Source of the DNA: Variovorax flavidus
GTDB taxonomy: Bacteria; Pseudomonadota; Gammaproteobacteria; Burkholderiales; Burkholderiaceae_C
NCBI RefSeq assembly: GCF_030317145.1
Contig: NZ_JASZYE010000001.1
Location: forward strand, 1,488,001 to 1,552,000
Direction: 5' to 3'
DNA: 64,000 nt
Translations under genes and position numbers: made by a program
The notes under the pieces: model-generated
Told to the model about the DNA's origin: nothing
Database searches by the model: none
What the model saw: only the letters and a program-made list of their open reading frames with translations
Shown here: piece after piece, positions 16,955 through 26,898 of the stretch
How the letters are laid out: every line of letters begins with the position of its first letter
How positions within the stretch are numbered: position 1 is the first letter of the stretch

Positions 16955-17437
16955 TTACTGTGGGGTCCCGTCTTCCAGCACTGGCTCGCAGCGCACGTCG
17001 GTATGGACCGAATTGGCAATGAAGCACTGGTCGTGTGCCGAGTGATGCATGGCTTCGATCTGCTCGCGCGTCGGCAGGCGCTCGCCCGAGAAAAGCGCCT
17101 GCGGCCGCAATGTGACGACCGTCATCGCCACCTTGCCGGCGGCACTGCGCCCCATCCGGCCATCGGCGCGGTCGGTATAGCGTTCCACGCAAAAGCCGCG
17201 CGACGCCGCGATCGACAGGAACCACAGCATGTGGCAACTCGACAGCGAGGCGACGAAGAGCTCTTCAGGGTCGACGGCCGTGGCGTCCGACATCGGCAGC
17301 GGCACGACGTGCGGCGAGGACGAGCCGGCCCATTCGGCCCCGCCGTCGAAGCGGATCGTGTGGCGGCGGCTGTAGCGATTGCCGACGAAGTCCTGGCCGT
17401 CGCGTTGCCAGAGGATGTCGGCGGAGTGTTGTGACAT
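16955..17437 (-). CDS. OsmC family peroxidase-like protein
   Basis: A 160-residue protein of the OsmC/Ohr fold, which reduces organic hydroperoxides with paired cysteines. The two redox cysteines are visible: C68 in [11 protein letters not shown] and C138 in HDQCFIANS, the second followed by the usual small polar residues. It is closer to the general OsmC (YhfA-like) branch than to Ohr. It lies immediately upstream of uvrC on the same strand and is divergent from earP with a 48-base spacer. Confidence 0.87.
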   Translation of the reverse strand: MSQHSADILWQRDGQDFVGNRYSRRHTIRFDGGAEWAGSSSPHVVPLPMSDATAVDPEELFVASLSSCHMLWFLSIAASRGFCVERYTDRADGRMGRSAAGKVAMTVVTLRPQALFSGERLPTREQIEAMHHSAHDQCFIANSVHTDVRCEPVLEDGTPQ

Positions 17438-17485
17438 GGAAGCTGTCTCCGGTGTCTCCGTGAGGGGGCTGTAGAGTATCCCGCG

Positions 17486-18556
17486 ATGCGCTGGGACATT
17501 TTCTGCAAGGTGATAGACAACCATGGCGACGCTGGCGTCTGCTGGCGGCTGGCCGCCGCGCTCGGCGCCCAGGGCGAAACGGTGCGCCTGTGGATCGACG
17601 ATTCCTCGGCGCTGGCCTGGATGGCACCCGCGGGGTGCGAAGGGGTTTCCGTCGTCGACTGGACGGCAGCGACGGTGGAAATCCAGGTTGCCAGCGCCCC
17701 CGCGCCAGACGTGCTGATCGAGGCATTCGGCTGCGATCCCGCACCTGAAGTCATCAGGCTGTTCGCACGGCAGGCGCCCACGGGGGGCTCCAGTCACCGA
17801 TGGATCAATCTGGAATACCTGTCGGCCGAGCCCTATGTGGAGCGCCTGCATGGACTGCCCTCCCCCGTTTTCAGGGATCCGGGCGCGGGCCTGACCAAGC
17901 ACTTCTTCTACCCGGGTTTCACCACCGCGACGGGCGGCCTGCTGCGCGAACCTGAGCTCGCGGCGCGGCGCGAGCGCTTCGATCGCGGCGCCTGGCTGGC
18001 GCAACAGGGCATTCCTTGGGAGGGCGAGCGCCTCGTGTCGCTGTTCTGCTACGAACCGCCAGCACTCGAAGCCTTGCTCGCCCAGTTCGAGCGCTCCGGC
18101 CAACCGACCCGGCTGTTGGTCACCGCGGGACGCGCCGCAGCCGCCCTGCCACCCGGCCCTGCGCAGCGCGGCGCGCTGTCGATTTCGTGGTTGCCCTACA
18201 TGTCGCAGCAGGATTTCGACCACCTGCTCTGGGCCTGCGACCTGAATTTCGTGCGCGGGGAAGACTCCCTGGTCCGAGCCATCTGGGCCGGCGCGCCTTT
18301 CATCTGGCAGATCTACCCGCAGGATGACGATGCGCACCACAGCAAACTGGAAGCGTTGATGCATTGGCTGAACGCCTCTCCGTCCCTGCGCCGCTTTCAC
18401 CATCTCTGGAACGGCATGGCCGAGGGCCACTTGCCGGAACTGACCCCGCAAACGCTCGAATCCTGGGGTTCGACCGCGCTGGCGGCACGGACATGCCTGC
18501 TCGATCAGGACGACCTTTTGACCCGCCTGCGCCGTTTCGTCGCCCAAAAAAGCTAA
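17486..18556 (+). CDS. earP: EF-P arginine rhamnosyltransferase EarP
   Basis: A 356-residue inverting glycosyltransferase (GT104) that transfers rhamnose from dTDP-rhamnose to Arg32 of elongation factor P. The N-terminus MRWDIFCKVIDNHGDAGVCW is characteristic, including the conserved Asp that acts as base; the C-terminal nucleotide-sugar site holds FVRGEDSLVRAIWAGAPFIWQIYPQ. It is directly upstream of efp, as in other EarP organisms. This pairing predicts the arginine-rhamnosylated EF-P pathway instead of the lysine-based EpmABC pathway. Confidence 0.95.
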   Translation: MRWDIFCKVIDNHGDAGVCWRLAAALGAQGETVRLWIDDSSALAWMAPAGCEGVSVVDWTAATVEIQVASAPAPDVLIEAFGCDPAPEVIRLFARQAPTGGSSHRWINLEYLSAEPYVERLHGLPSPVFRDPGAGLTKHFFYPGFTTATGGLLREPELAARRERFDRGAWLAQQGIPWEGERLVSLFCYEPPALEALLAQFERSGQPTRLLVTAGRAAAALPPGPAQRGALSISWLPYMSQQDFDHLLWACDLNFVRGEDSLVRAIWAGAPFIWQIYPQDDDAHHSKLEALMHWLNASPSLRRFHHLWNGMAEGHLPELTPQTLESWGSTALAARTCLLDQDDLLTRLRRFVAQKS

Positions 18557-18694
18557 AATTGCGGGCTTTGCGGATTTCCGGCCGGGGCTTCACCCCGATT
18601 GCCGCACCATCCGCTGAACCCGCCGCGGTGAATGCGACAGAGGGCCAAAGGGCCCGATGACGCACCGAGCGGCCAACATCCAGAGACCCTGTTT
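18552..18694 (+). promoter_or_regulatory. efp promoter/leader region
   Basis: A TAAAAT-like -10 element overlaps the earP stop at 18554-18560, in the context GCTAAAATTGCGGGCTT that resembles many promoters of this bacterial group. No convincing -35 is seen. The following 130-base leader contains short GC-rich inverted repeats, but nothing I recognise. Confidence 0.35.
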
Positions 18695-19249
18695 ATGAAA
18701 ATCGCTCAAGAAATCCGCGCTGGCAACGTGATCATGCACGGCAAGGACCCCATGGTCGTCCTCAAGACCGAATACAGCCGCGGCGGCCGCAATTCCGCCA
18801 CCGTGCGCATGAAGCTCAAGAGCCTGATCGCCAACTTCAACACCGAAGTCGTGTTCAAGGCCGACGACAAGATGGAGCAGATCGTGCTCGACAAGAAGGA
18901 ATGCACCTATTCCTACTTCGCCGACCCGATGTACGTCTGCATGGACACCGAATTCAACCAGTACGAAGTCGAAGCCGAGAACATGGGCGACTCGCTCAAC
19001 TATCTCGAAGACGGCATGCCGGTGGAAGTGGTGTTCTACGACGGCAAGGCCATCTCCGTCGAACTGCCGACCAGCGTCGAGCGCGAAATCACCTGGACCG
19101 AGCCGGCCGTCAAGGGCGACACGTCGGGCAAGGTCATGAAGCCGGCCAAGATCTCGACCGGTTTCGAGATCGGCGTGCCGCTCTTCGTGGCGCAAGGCGA
19201 TCGCATCGAAATCGACACCCGCACGGGCGAATACCGCAAGCGCGTCTAA
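18695..19249 (+). CDS. efp: Elongation factor P
   Basis: A 184-residue tRNA-shaped translation factor that rescues ribosomes stalled at consecutive prolines. Arg32 is present at the tip of the first domain ([13 protein letters not shown], residues 26-38), which is the EarP rhamnosylation site and matches the adjacent earP. The ATG at 18695 is the family start ([11 protein letters not shown]). A strong terminator follows at 19266. Confidence 0.96.
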   Translation: MKIAQEIRAGNVIMHGKDPMVVLKTEYSRGGRNSATVRMKLKSLIANFNTEVVFKADDKMEQIVLDKKECTYSYFADPMYVCMDTEFNQYEVEAENMGDSLNYLEDGMPVEVVFYDGKAISVELPTSVEREITWTEPAVKGDTSGKVMKPAKISTGFEIGVPLFVAQGDRIEIDTRTGEYRKRV

Positions 19250-19265
19250 GCGCCTGCTCACCCTG

Positions 19266-19294
19266 AAAAAAGGCTCCCTCGGGAGCCTTTTTTT
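19266..19294 (+). terminator. Rho-independent terminator of efp
   Basis: Stem AAAAAAGGCTCCC / GGGAGCCTTTTTT with a two-base loop and a T run, 17 bases after the efp stop. Confidence 0.88.
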
Positions 19295-19364
19295 CGTGCG
19301 TTCCGGCCCGCCGGGCCCGAAATCTGCAAGGCGCACAATTCAGCTTCGCTTTCCTCGCAAGACC

Positions 19365-20231
19365 ATGCCCAACAGCACACACGACCTCCACGACAAACGC
19401 CTCGCCGACGCCTGGGCCACCCTGCAGGCCCATGCGGACAAGGGGCTTCCACTGCATACCGATCCCTCGCGCCTGGCCTTCGCCGACCCGGAGTTCCTGC
19501 TGCGCCGCGAAACGCGCGGCCTGCGCATGCAACTGGAACTCATGAAGCCCGACCTCGAGATGCGCGCCCACGGCATCGAGAACACGGTGGTCGTTTTCGG
19601 CAGCGCGCGTTTTCGCAGCGAAGAGGAATCGGGTGCCCTGATCGCCCAGGCCGAGGCATCGGGCGATACCGTAGCCGCCGACCGCTGGCGCAAGCTGGCA
19701 CGCAGCTCCCACTACTACGAGAAGGCGCGTGCCTTCGGCAAGCTCGTCGCGCAGTACAGCAACGACAGGGAGCCCCAGGACAAGCTCTTCGTGTGCACCG
19801 GCGGCGGCCCCGGCATCATGCAGGCGGCCAATCGTGGCGCGTACGAAGGCGGTGGTCTCTCGGTGGGCCTGGCGATCGCGCTGCCGATGGAAGAGGAAGC
19901 CAACCCCTACGTCACGCCGGCGCTGAGCTTCAAGTTCCACTACTTCGCCATCCGCAAGATGCATTTCATGATGCGGGCGAAGGCGCTGGTCGCCTTCCCG
20001 GGCGGCTTCGGCACCCTGGACGAACTGTTCGAGGTCATCACGCTGGTGCAGACCCGCAAGGCCAAGCCCGTGCCGATCGTGCTGTTCGGCTCGGACTACT
20101 GGAAGCAGCTCATCAACTTCGAGTTCCTGGCCGAGGAAGGCGTGATCTCGCCCAATGACGTGAAGCTGATCGAGTACGTGGACGCGCCCCAGGACGCCTG
20201 GGACTACATCAAGAACTTCTACAAGCTTTAG
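19365..20231 (+). CDS. LOG family (TIGR00730) nucleotide phosphoribohydrolase-like protein
   Basis: A 288-residue Rossmann-fold protein of the LONELY GUY/YgdH group, often misnamed lysine decarboxylase. The nucleotide-binding motifs GGGPGIM (146-152) and PGGFGTLDE (212-220) are intact, including the catalytic Arg/Glu context. LOG enzymes release the base from nucleoside 5'-monophosphates (cytokinin activation in plants; AMP or pyrimidine nucleotides in bacteria). It carries a long N-terminal helical region (about 1-70), like the larger bacterial members. The ATG at 19365 was chosen as the first start after the efp terminator. Confidence 0.85.
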   Translation: MPNSTHDLHDKRLADAWATLQAHADKGLPLHTDPSRLAFADPEFLLRRETRGLRMQLELMKPDLEMRAHGIENTVVVFGSARFRSEEESGALIAQAEASGDTVAADRWRKLARSSHYYEKARAFGKLVAQYSNDREPQDKLFVCTGGGPGIMQAANRGAYEGGGLSVGLAIALPMEEEANPYVTPALSFKFHYFAIRKMHFMMRAKALVAFPGGFGTLDELFEVITLVQTRKAKPVPIVLFGSDYWKQLINFEFLAEEGVISPNDVKLIEYVDAPQDAWDYIKNFYKL

Positions 20232-20249
20232 CTCGCCCCCAGACTTGCC
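20232..20249 (+). repeat. Remnant of the 94-bp intergenic repeat
   Basis: Directly after the stop of the LOG gene the sequence CTCGCCCCCAGACTTG matches the first 16 or so bases of the repeat copies at 29571 and 50211, and then diverges into the MFS gene end. It may be a truncated copy or the original insertion boundary. Confidence 0.4.
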
Positions 20250-21431
20250 TTAGCCGTGCGCATCGGCGCTCGGGGCCTGGAGGCCCCAGACCGAGCGGGT
20301 GCCTAGCGCCACGACGCCGCCCACGATCCAGAACACGCCCGCGACGCCGATCAGGGCGCCGGCTGCGCCGAAAAGCATGGGCATGGCGACGCTGGAGGCG
20401 TTGAGCGTCATCACGCGCAGGCCGAGCGCTTCGCCGTGCCGCGCGTGGGGCGTGATCTGGTGGAGCATGCTCATCACCATCGGCTGAACCGCGCCGAGAG
20501 CCACGCCCAACACCACCGAGCAGGCGCCCATGCCGAGCGCCGAGGTCATGAACGGATAGGCCACGAAGACCAGCGCCGTGACGACGTTGGACGCGGTGAT
20601 CACGCCGCGTTCGCTGAAGCGCGACGCCACCAGCGGGAGCACGACGCGAATGCCGGCCGCAGCCACGGCGAAGGCGCCGAGGATGGAGCCGATCATCGAA
20701 GCGCTCAGCCCGCGCTCATGGCCCAGGATCGGCAGCACGAAGGTGTGAACATCCCACGATGCGGACTGCAGCCAGTTGACGAACAGCAGGCGGCGGAACA
20801 TCGGCTGGGCCAGCAGGTCCCAGGCACGCGGCTTGGGCGCACCGGGTGGCAGGCGCACCGGGGGGAGTTCAGCCGTTCCGCGCGCCAGCATCCAGCAAGC
20901 GACCGGCAGAAGCGCCAGCAAGGCAAAAGCCACCCGAAAACCCAGCACATCGCCGGGTGTGGGGCCGGCGTGGTCGATCAGAAGCCCCGTGGCAAAGGGT
21001 CCGACGAAGTTGGCCGCAGCCGGCGCGATCGCGAGCCAGCTGAACACCTGCTTCAGTTGCGTGGGATTGCTCGCCGCGCGGCCAACGTGGCGCTGCAGCG
21101 CGATCACCGCGATGCCGGTGGCGCCGCCGGTCAAGAGCGCCGCGAGGCAAAGCACCGGGAATACCGGCAGCACCGCAGCCATTGCAGCCCCGGCCGAGGC
21201 TGAAACCACAGCGATGGTCAACGGCCGTCGCAGCCCATGCCGGTCCGCGAAGCGCCCGGCGGGCAGTGCCAGGAACACCTGCGTCAACGCGAACAGTGCC
21301 AGCAGGACCCCAACGGCAGCCGCGCTGTAACCCTCGCGCAGCGCCAGCAGCGGGGCCGCCAGCCGGGTGCCTGTCATCGCCGCATGCAGGCAGACCTGCG
21401 CGAGGATCAGGCGAAGCAGGCCGGCATTCAC
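20250..21431 (-). CDS. MFS transporter
   Basis: A 393-residue major facilitator with twelve hydrophobic segments. The loop between helices 2 and 3 carries GRFADRHGLRRP, the MFS A-motif. The start is GTG at 21431, overlapping the rmuC stop (GTGA), so it is translated from the pncB-to-rmuC message. Substrate unknown; the helical pattern is that of small-molecule efflux permeases. Confidence 0.85.
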   Translation of the reverse strand: MNAGLLRLILAQVCLHAAMTGTRLAAPLLALREGYSAAAVGVLLALFALTQVFLALPAGRFADRHGLRRPLTIAVVSASAGAAMAAVLPVFPVLCLAALLTGGATGIAVIALQRHVGRAASNPTQLKQVFSWLAIAPAAANFVGPFATGLLIDHAGPTPGDVLGFRVAFALLALLPVACWMLARGTAELPPVRLPPGAPKPRAWDLLAQPMFRRLLFVNWLQSASWDVHTFVLPILGHERGLSASMIGSILGAFAVAAAGIRVVLPLVASRFSERGVITASNVVTALVFVAYPFMTSALGMGACSVVLGVALGAVQPMVMSMLHQITPHARHGEALGLRVMTLNASSVAMPMLFGAAGALIGVAGVFWIVGGVVALGTRSVWGLQAPSADAHG

Positions 21432-22774
21432 GTCTGAAGATCGTCCTCGCCGTCGGCGGGCGGCAGCAGCGCCTGGGATTGCGCCTCGGGCAGCGCCTCC
21501 ACCTTACGCAGCGCGAGCCGCATCTGCTTGGCGCGCGTGTCCGCCTTGTCGAGCGTGTCGGAGGCCTTGGCCACCTGCTCCTTGATGCGCGAGACCCATT
21601 CGCCGTAGCGTTCGAACTCCGTCTTGACCGCACCGAGCACCTTCCACACTTCGGAGGCCTGCTGCTCAAGCGCCAACGTGCGAAAGCCCATGTGCAGGCT
21701 GTTGAGCATCGCCAGCAGCGTGGTCGGACCGGCGAGCGTCACGCGGTGCTGGCGCTGGATCGCATCCATCAGGCCGGGACGGCGCAGCACTTCGGCGTAC
21801 AGGCTCTCGACCGGCAGGAAGAGGATCGCGAAGTCGGTGGTGTGCGGCGCCGCGAGGTAGTTTTCGGAGATCGACTTTGCCTCGGTACGAATGCGCGTTT
21901 CCAGCGCCTTGGCCGCAATCTCGGCAGCGCCGGGATCGGCCCGCTCATGCGCGTCCAGCAGGCGCTCGTAGTCGTCGCGCGGAAACTTGGCATCGATGGG
22001 CAACCAGACCGGCGCGCCATCGCCGCCGCGACCTGGAAAGCGGATCGCGAAGTCCACGCGTTGGCCGCTGCGCGGCTTGGTTTCGACCTGCTTGGCGTAC
22101 TGGTCGGTCGTCAGCACCTGTTCGAGCAGCGCCTCCAGCTGCACCTCGCCAAACACGCCGCGGGTCTTCACGTTGGTCAGAACCCGCTGCAGGCTGCCCA
22201 CGCCGACCGCGAGCGTCTGCATTTCGCCCAGTCCCTTGTGGACCTGTTCGAGACGGTCCGCCACCTGCTTGAAGCTCTCGCCCAGACGGGCTTCGAGCGT
22301 GCTCTGCAGCTTCTCGTCGACGGTCTTGCGCATCTCGTCGAGCTTGGCGCTGTTGTTCTGCTGGAGTTGCGCGAGCTGGGTTTCCATCGTCGCCCGCACT
22401 TCGGCAAGCCGGCGCGCATTCGATTCGCTAAGCCCCTGAAGCTGGGTGTTGAGCGTGTCCGCCAACGTCTTCTGCAGCAGCGCGAGCTGCTGCGCAAAGG
22501 CGTCGATCTGCGCGTTCTGCGTGCGCGTGGCCTCCGCGCCCTGTTGAACCAGCGCCTGCTGGAAGGTGGCGAAGGCTTGCGCCGTTTCCTGTCGGGCGCC
22601 GCGCGAGGATTCGCCGATCTCATGGCGAAGTTCGCGCTCGATGCGCTCGTTGCCGGCGCCAAGGGTCGCGACCAGCGTCGAATGGTCAGGCGCCGGCTGC
22701 TTGCGCAGCAGCAGCCACAGGATGAGTATGAAATTCAGGGCCGCGAGGGCCAGCAGGATCCAGGTTTCGATCAC
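21428..22774 (-). CDS. rmuC: DNA recombination protein RmuC
   Basis: A 448-residue membrane-anchored protein with one N-terminal helix (ETWILLALAALNFILILWLL), a long coiled coil (about 50-190) and a C-terminal nuclease-like RmuC domain with NVKTRGVFGEVQLEALLEQV, LPIDAKFPRDDYERLL and GPTTLLAMLNSLHMGF. RmuC limits inversions between short repeats and may clear DNA ends. The GTG at 22774 is chosen as the start; a TTG at 22804 in the same frame would overlap the preceding gene. It is followed by an MFS gene through a GTGA overlap. Confidence 0.9.
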   Translation of the reverse strand: MIETWILLALAALNFILILWLLLRKQPAPDHSTLVATLGAGNERIERELRHEIGESSRGARQETAQAFATFQQALVQQGAEATRTQNAQIDAFAQQLALLQKTLADTLNTQLQGLSESNARRLAEVRATMETQLAQLQQNNSAKLDEMRKTVDEKLQSTLEARLGESFKQVADRLEQVHKGLGEMQTLAVGVGSLQRVLTNVKTRGVFGEVQLEALLEQVLTTDQYAKQVETKPRSGQRVDFAIRFPGRGGDGAPVWLPIDAKFPRDDYERLLDAHERADPGAAEIAAKALETRIRTEAKSISENYLAAPHTTDFAILFLPVESLYAEVLRRPGLMDAIQRQHRVTLAGPTTLLAMLNSLHMGFRTLALEQQASEVWKVLGAVKTEFERYGEWVSRIKEQVAKASDTLDKADTRAKQMRLALRKVEALPEAQSQALLPPADGEDDLQT

Positions 22775-22790
22775 GGGTGTCGTTGTCTTC

Positions 22791-23777
22791 TTACTTGGCC
22801 GCAAGGACTGCGGGATTGAGGGGCGTGACCGGCTTGTTGTTCACGAGATAGCCGATGAGGTTGTCGACCGCGAGGTCGGCCATGGCACGGCGTGTGGGCA
22901 CCGTCGCGCTCGCGATGTGAGGCGTGAGCACGACGTTGGGCACCGTGAGCAGGTCGGGATGGACCTTGGGCTCACCCTCGAACACGTCGAGGCCGGCCGC
23001 AGCAATGCGCTTGTCGCGCAGCGCTGCCGCGAGTGCCGCGTCGTCGACGATGCCGCCGCGCGCAATGTTGATGAGCGTGGCGGTGGGCTTCATCAGCGCC
23101 AGCTCGGCGGCGCCGATGGTGTGATGCGATGCCGGCGTGTAGGGCACGACGAGCACGACGTGGTCGGCGGTCTTCAGCAACTCATCCTTGCTCACGTAGC
23201 CGGCCTTGCATTCGGCCTCGAGCGAGGCGTCGAGCCGCGATCGGTTGTGATAGATCACCTTCATGCCGAAGCCGTGTGCGCCCCGCTTCGCAATGCCCTG
23301 CCCGATGCGGCCCATGCCGACGATGCCCAGCGTGGACCCATGGATGTCCGAGCCGGAGAACATGTCGTAGCTCCACTTTTCCCACTTGCCCGCGCGCAGG
23401 AAATGCTCGCTCTCGGCGATGCGGCGCGCCGTCGCCATCAGCAGCGCGAACCCGAAGTCGGCCGTGGTCTCGGTCAGCACGTCCGGTGCGTTGGTGGCGA
23501 GCACGCCGTGCGCCGTCATCGCGTCGATGTCGAAGTTGTTGTAGCCCACAGCCATGTTGGCGCAGATCTTCAGGTCGGGGCAGGCATCGAGCACCTCGGC
23601 ATCGATGCGCTCGCTGCCGGTGGTGAAGACACCCTGCTTGCCCTGGAGTTTTTCGATCAGCCGGGCCTTGCTCCAGCTTTCGTCGTTCGGGTTGGACTCG
23701 ACTTCGAAGTGTTCCTGGAGACGGGCAATGGTCTCGGGAAAGATCGAACGGGCAACGAGGATTTTGGGTTTGCTCAT
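22791..23777 (-). CDS. 2-hydroxyacid dehydrogenase (glyoxylate/hydroxypyruvate or 2-ketogluconate reductase)
   Basis: A 328-residue NAD(P)H-dependent D-2-hydroxyacid dehydrogenase. It shows the nucleotide-binding motif GIVGMGRIGQGIAKRG followed by the NRSR segment that suggests NADPH preference, and the catalytic set Arg in NIARGGIVDD, Glu in FEGEP and His in LTPHIASAT. It resembles GhrB/TkrA. The ATG at 23777 lies 2 bases after the stop of the upstream antiporter gene. The exact substrate is undetermined. Confidence 0.88.
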   Translation of the reverse strand: MSKPKILVARSIFPETIARLQEHFEVESNPNDESWSKARLIEKLQGKQGVFTTGSERIDAEVLDACPDLKICANMAVGYNNFDIDAMTAHGVLATNAPDVLTETTADFGFALLMATARRIAESEHFLRAGKWEKWSYDMFSGSDIHGSTLGIVGMGRIGQGIAKRGAHGFGMKVIYHNRSRLDASLEAECKAGYVSKDELLKTADHVVLVVPYTPASHHTIGAAELALMKPTATLINIARGGIVDDAALAAALRDKRIAAAGLDVFEGEPKVHPDLLTVPNVVLTPHIASATVPTRRAMADLAVDNLIGYLVNNKPVTPLNPAVLAAK

Positions 23778-23779
23778 GA

Positions 23780-25207
23780 TCAACGGAAGAAGATGAAGGT
23801 GGCAATGATGAACAGCGGCATCAGGATGACGCCCGACCACAGCATGTAGCCGAAAAAGCTCGGCATGCGCACACCGCGGCTTTCAGCGATGGCCTTGACC
23901 ATCAGATTGGGCGCGTTGCCTATGTAGGTATTGGCGCCCATGAACACGGCGCCGGCCGAAATCGCCGCCAGCGTCGTCGCGTAGGTGGTCATCAGCGCCT
24001 GCGGATCGCCGCCGGCAGTATTGAAGAACACCAGGTAGGTCGGTGCATTGTCGAGGAAGGAGCTCAGGATCCCGGTGGCCCAGAAGTACATGGCGGGATC
24101 GGGCTGGCCGTCGGGACGCGTCACGGCCGAAACAATGGCGCCGAACGGCCCCTGCGCACCCGCCTTGAGCATCGCGATCACCGGAACGATCGTCAGGAAG
24201 ATTCCGGCAAACAGCTTGGCGACCTCCACCATCGGCTCCCAGCCGAACTGGTTGGCCTTGTGGACCTTGGGCGCGGTGATCTTGAGGGAGAGGAGCGTGA
24301 TCGCGACCAGCGCCACATCGCGCACGATGCCCGGCAACCCGACCACGGTGCCGTGGATGTCGAAGCTTGCGGGCGACTTCCAGATGCCGCTCAGCAGCAC
24401 GAAGAACAAGATGCCCCCCAGTAGCCAGAAATTCACGGCACCGTCGAAGCCGATCGAGGCTGTATCAGGTGTCGGGTCGAAGCGCTGCACACCTTCGTTG
24501 CGGTAATAGAAGGCATCGAGCGCATAGAAGATGGCCAGCAGCGCACCGACGACGAACAAGGTGTCCGGCAGGATGTTCCTCGCGGTCCAGAAGAATTCGA
24601 CGCCTTTCAGGAAACCGAGAAACAGCGGCGGATCGCCCAGCGGCGTCAGCGAGCCGCCGACATTCGAAACGATGAAGATGAAGAACACGACCACATGCAC
24701 CTGGTGCTTGCGGTTGTCGTTCGCCCGGATCAGAGGCCGGATGAGCAGCATGGACGCGCCTGTGGTGCCCATGAGGCTCGCCAGTACCGCGCCAATGGCG
24801 AGGATCGCGGTGTTGAGCCTGGGCGACCCTCTCAGGTTGCCGCGAATGTGGATGCCCCCTGCCACCGCAAACAGCGCCCCCAGCAGGATGATGAACGGGA
24901 TGTATTCAGCCAGCAGCGCGTGAACCAGCTGGGCCCCCGCCAGCGAAGCGCCGTAGATCGCCGCAAAGGGCAACAGGAAGGCCAGCGCCCAAGCCGCTGC
25001 GACCTTGCCGTAATGGTGGTGCCAGAAAGACGGCATCAGCAGCGGCATCAACGCGATCGACAACAGGAGGCCCGCAAAGGGCGCGCCCCACAGCGGCGAA
25101 AGGCGACTCCCGTCGAGATCGGCCGCGAAGGCCATGGCCGGGACCATCATCGGCAGCGCGCCCGCTGCCAGCACACGCAAGGCTCTTGTCGACGGCCAGG
25201 CTGTCAT
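23780..25207 (-). CDS. Sodium:proton antiporter, NhaD/ArsB-type ion transporter
   Basis: A 475-residue inner-membrane protein with about twelve to thirteen hydrophobic segments. The pattern of two halves with re-entrant motifs, [20 protein letters not shown] in the first half and [15 protein letters not shown] in the second, is that of the ion transporter superfamily branch containing NhaD. It is expected to exchange Na+ for H+; anion transport is an alternative. Its start overlaps the pncB stop (ATGA). A signal-like N-terminus ending AMAFAA precedes the first membrane helix. Confidence 0.82.
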   Translation of the reverse strand: MTAWPSTRALRVLAAGALPMMVPAMAFAADLDGSRLSPLWGAPFAGLLLSIALMPLLMPSFWHHHYGKVAAAWALAFLLPFAAIYGASLAGAQLVHALLAEYIPFIILLGALFAVAGGIHIRGNLRGSPRLNTAILAIGAVLASLMGTTGASMLLIRPLIRANDNRKHQVHVVVFFIFIVSNVGGSLTPLGDPPLFLGFLKGVEFFWTARNILPDTLFVVGALLAIFYALDAFYYRNEGVQRFDPTPDTASIGFDGAVNFWLLGGILFFVLLSGIWKSPASFDIHGTVVGLPGIVRDVALVAITLLSLKITAPKVHKANQFGWEPMVEVAKLFAGIFLTIVPVIAMLKAGAQGPFGAIVSAVTRPDGQPDPAMYFWATGILSSFLDNAPTYLVFFNTAGGDPQALMTTYATTLAAISAGAVFMGANTYIGNAPNLMVKAIAESRGVRMPSFFGYMLWSGVILMPLFIIATFIFFR

Positions 25208-26421
25208 GCGACAGGCTGGGCGATCTCGAACACCTGGCGCAGGTAGGCCAGATACCTTTCGTCTTCACACATGTTCTTGGACGGCGTGTCCGACAGCTTG
25301 GCCACCGGCTGGTCGTTGCAGCGGATCATCTTGATCACGATCTGCAGGGGCTCGTAGCCCAGGTCGTTGGTGAGGTTGGTCCCGATGCCGAAAGCCAGCT
25401 GGCAGCGGCCGCGGAATTGCTGGTAGAGCTCGATGGTCTTGGGCACCGTCAGGCCGTCGCTGAAGATCAGTGTCTTCGTCCGCGGATCGACCCGGTTGGC
25501 GATGTAGTGGGCCAGCATGCGCTCGCCCCACTGGAAGGGATCGCCGCTGTCGTGGCGGGCGCCGTCGAACAGCTTGCAGAAGTACAAGTCGAAGTCGCGC
25601 AGGAAAGCCGTCATGCCGTAGACGTCCGACAGCGCAATACCCAGGTCGCCGCGGTACTCCCGCGCCCACGACTCGAAGCCGAAGATCTGGCTGTCGCGCA
25701 GCCGCGGCCCCAGCGCCTGGCAGGCCTGCAGATATTCGTGCGCCATGGTGCCCAAGGGAATCAATCCCAGCTTCATCGCATACAGCACGTTGCTGGTGCC
25801 CGCGAATTGCGGCAGTTTGGCCAGCGCATTCGGATGGCCGGGCGCGGTCACCGCACCGAGGCGCGTGGCAAGCGTGCGCAGGACTTCTTCGTGCCAGTCC
25901 TTGGAGAAGCGGCGGCGCGTGCCGTAGTCGGCGATCTTGAGGTCGGCGAGACCCTCGCGCTGCAGCTCCACAATCTTGGTGTCGAGCCGGCGGCGGCCTT
26001 CGGCCATGTCCGGGTTGGGACGGGTATTGCGAAAGTACACCTCGTTGACGATCGCCAGAACCGGAATCTCGAACAGGATGGTGTGCAGCCACGGTCCCTC
26101 GATGCGGATCTCGAGTTCACCCGAGGCCTTGGGGATGATGTTGATGTACTTCTCGTTGAGGCGGAACAGACCGAGGAAATCGACGAAGTCGCTCTTGATG
26201 AAACGCATCGTGCGCAGATAGCTCAGCTCCGCATCCTTGAACTGCAGCGAACACAAATGGCGCACCTCTTCCCGGATCTGGCCGGCGAACTGGGCCAGGT
26301 CGATGCCGGGATTGCGGCACTTGAAGCGGTACTCGACGCGCGCGCCCGGAAAGTGATGCAGCACCACCTGCATCATCGTGAACTTGTAGAGGTCGGTATC
26401 GAGCAGGCTGTGAATGATCAT
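25204..26421 (-). CDS. pncB: Nicotinate phosphoribosyltransferase
   Basis: A 405-residue enzyme that makes nicotinate mononucleotide from nicotinate and PRPP in the NAD salvage pathway. It begins with [20 protein letters not shown], carries the autophosphorylated histidine H228 in [10 protein letters not shown], and has [10 protein letters not shown] and [11 protein letters not shown]. Length is that of E. coli PncB. The ATG at 26421 is the family start. It is the first gene of a chain with the antiporter, hydroxyacid reductase, rmuC and MFS genes. Confidence 0.95.
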   Translation of the reverse strand: MIIHSLLDTDLYKFTMMQVVLHHFPGARVEYRFKCRNPGIDLAQFAGQIREEVRHLCSLQFKDAELSYLRTMRFIKSDFVDFLGLFRLNEKYINIIPKASGELEIRIEGPWLHTILFEIPVLAIVNEVYFRNTRPNPDMAEGRRRLDTKIVELQREGLADLKIADYGTRRRFSKDWHEEVLRTLATRLGAVTAPGHPNALAKLPQFAGTSNVLYAMKLGLIPLGTMAHEYLQACQALGPRLRDSQIFGFESWAREYRGDLGIALSDVYGMTAFLRDFDLYFCKLFDGARHDSGDPFQWGERMLAHYIANRVDPRTKTLIFSDGLTVPKTIELYQQFRGRCQLAFGIGTNLTNDLGYEPLQIVIKMIRCNDQPVAKLSDTPSKNMCEDERYLAYLRQVFEIAQPVA

Positions 26422-26603
26422 GGTGCGGGACGCAGTCTCCGGGTTCGATGTGCGTTCGATTATCACGGGCTGCGTCGGCATGTGCCTACGACCCGTTCCC
26501 CGGGCGTCCTACCGTGTGGCCAATGCCTTGACGCGACAGTGTCTTCACGCCGGCCAGCACAAGTTCAGGCCGGCGACGAAACCTGATCTGAAGGAGATAC
26601 GTG
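26422..26603. promoter_or_regulatory. Divergent promoter region with a leader hairpin before csbD
   Basis: Between pncB and the CsbD-like gene. Perfect 8-bp arms CGCCGGCC (26548-26555) and GGCCGGCG (26568-26575) with a 12-base loop lie 15 bases before the AAGGAG ribosome binding site at 26591-26596. This could be a leader structure of the plus-strand gene. No clear promoter hexamers are seen. Confidence 0.4.
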
Positions 26604-26837
26604 ATGAACAAGGACACCGTCGAAGGCAACTGGAAACAGTTCAAGGGCAAGATCAAGGAGCAATGGGGCAAGCTCACCGACGACGACTTCGACGTCATCG
26701 CCGGCAAGCGCGACCAACTCCTGGGCCGCATCCAGGAACGCCATGGCATCAGCCGCGACGAAGCTGAAAAGCAGGTTGCGGACTGGGAAAGCCGTGACGG
26801 TCGCACACCTGCTGCCATTTGGATGGAACGCGTCTGA
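26604..26837 (+). CDS. CsbD family stress-response protein
   Basis: A 77-residue hydrophilic helical protein. The family motif is clear: MNKDTVEGNWKQFKGKIKEQ, then WGKLTDDDFDVIAGKRDQLL with a three-helix repeat. CsbD proteins are small general-stress proteins (sigma-B regulated in Bacillus, often RpoS-linked in proteobacteria) of unknown mechanism. The ATG at 26604 follows a consensus AAGGAG. A secreted Lys-rich protein follows 61 bases downstream. Confidence 0.9.
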   Translation: MNKDTVEGNWKQFKGKIKEQWGKLTDDDFDVIAGKRDQLLGRIQERHGISRDEAEKQVADWESRDGRTPAAIWMERV

Positions 26838-26898
26838 TCCGACGTCGTATCAGTCCATCCGCCCACCAACCGATTTCACAACTCCAGAGGGAAACGCC

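Noticed and set aside
14988..17237. Longer UvrC starting at 17237
   Set aside because: It would overlap the OsmC gene; the GIY-YIG domain is complete from ATG 16949.
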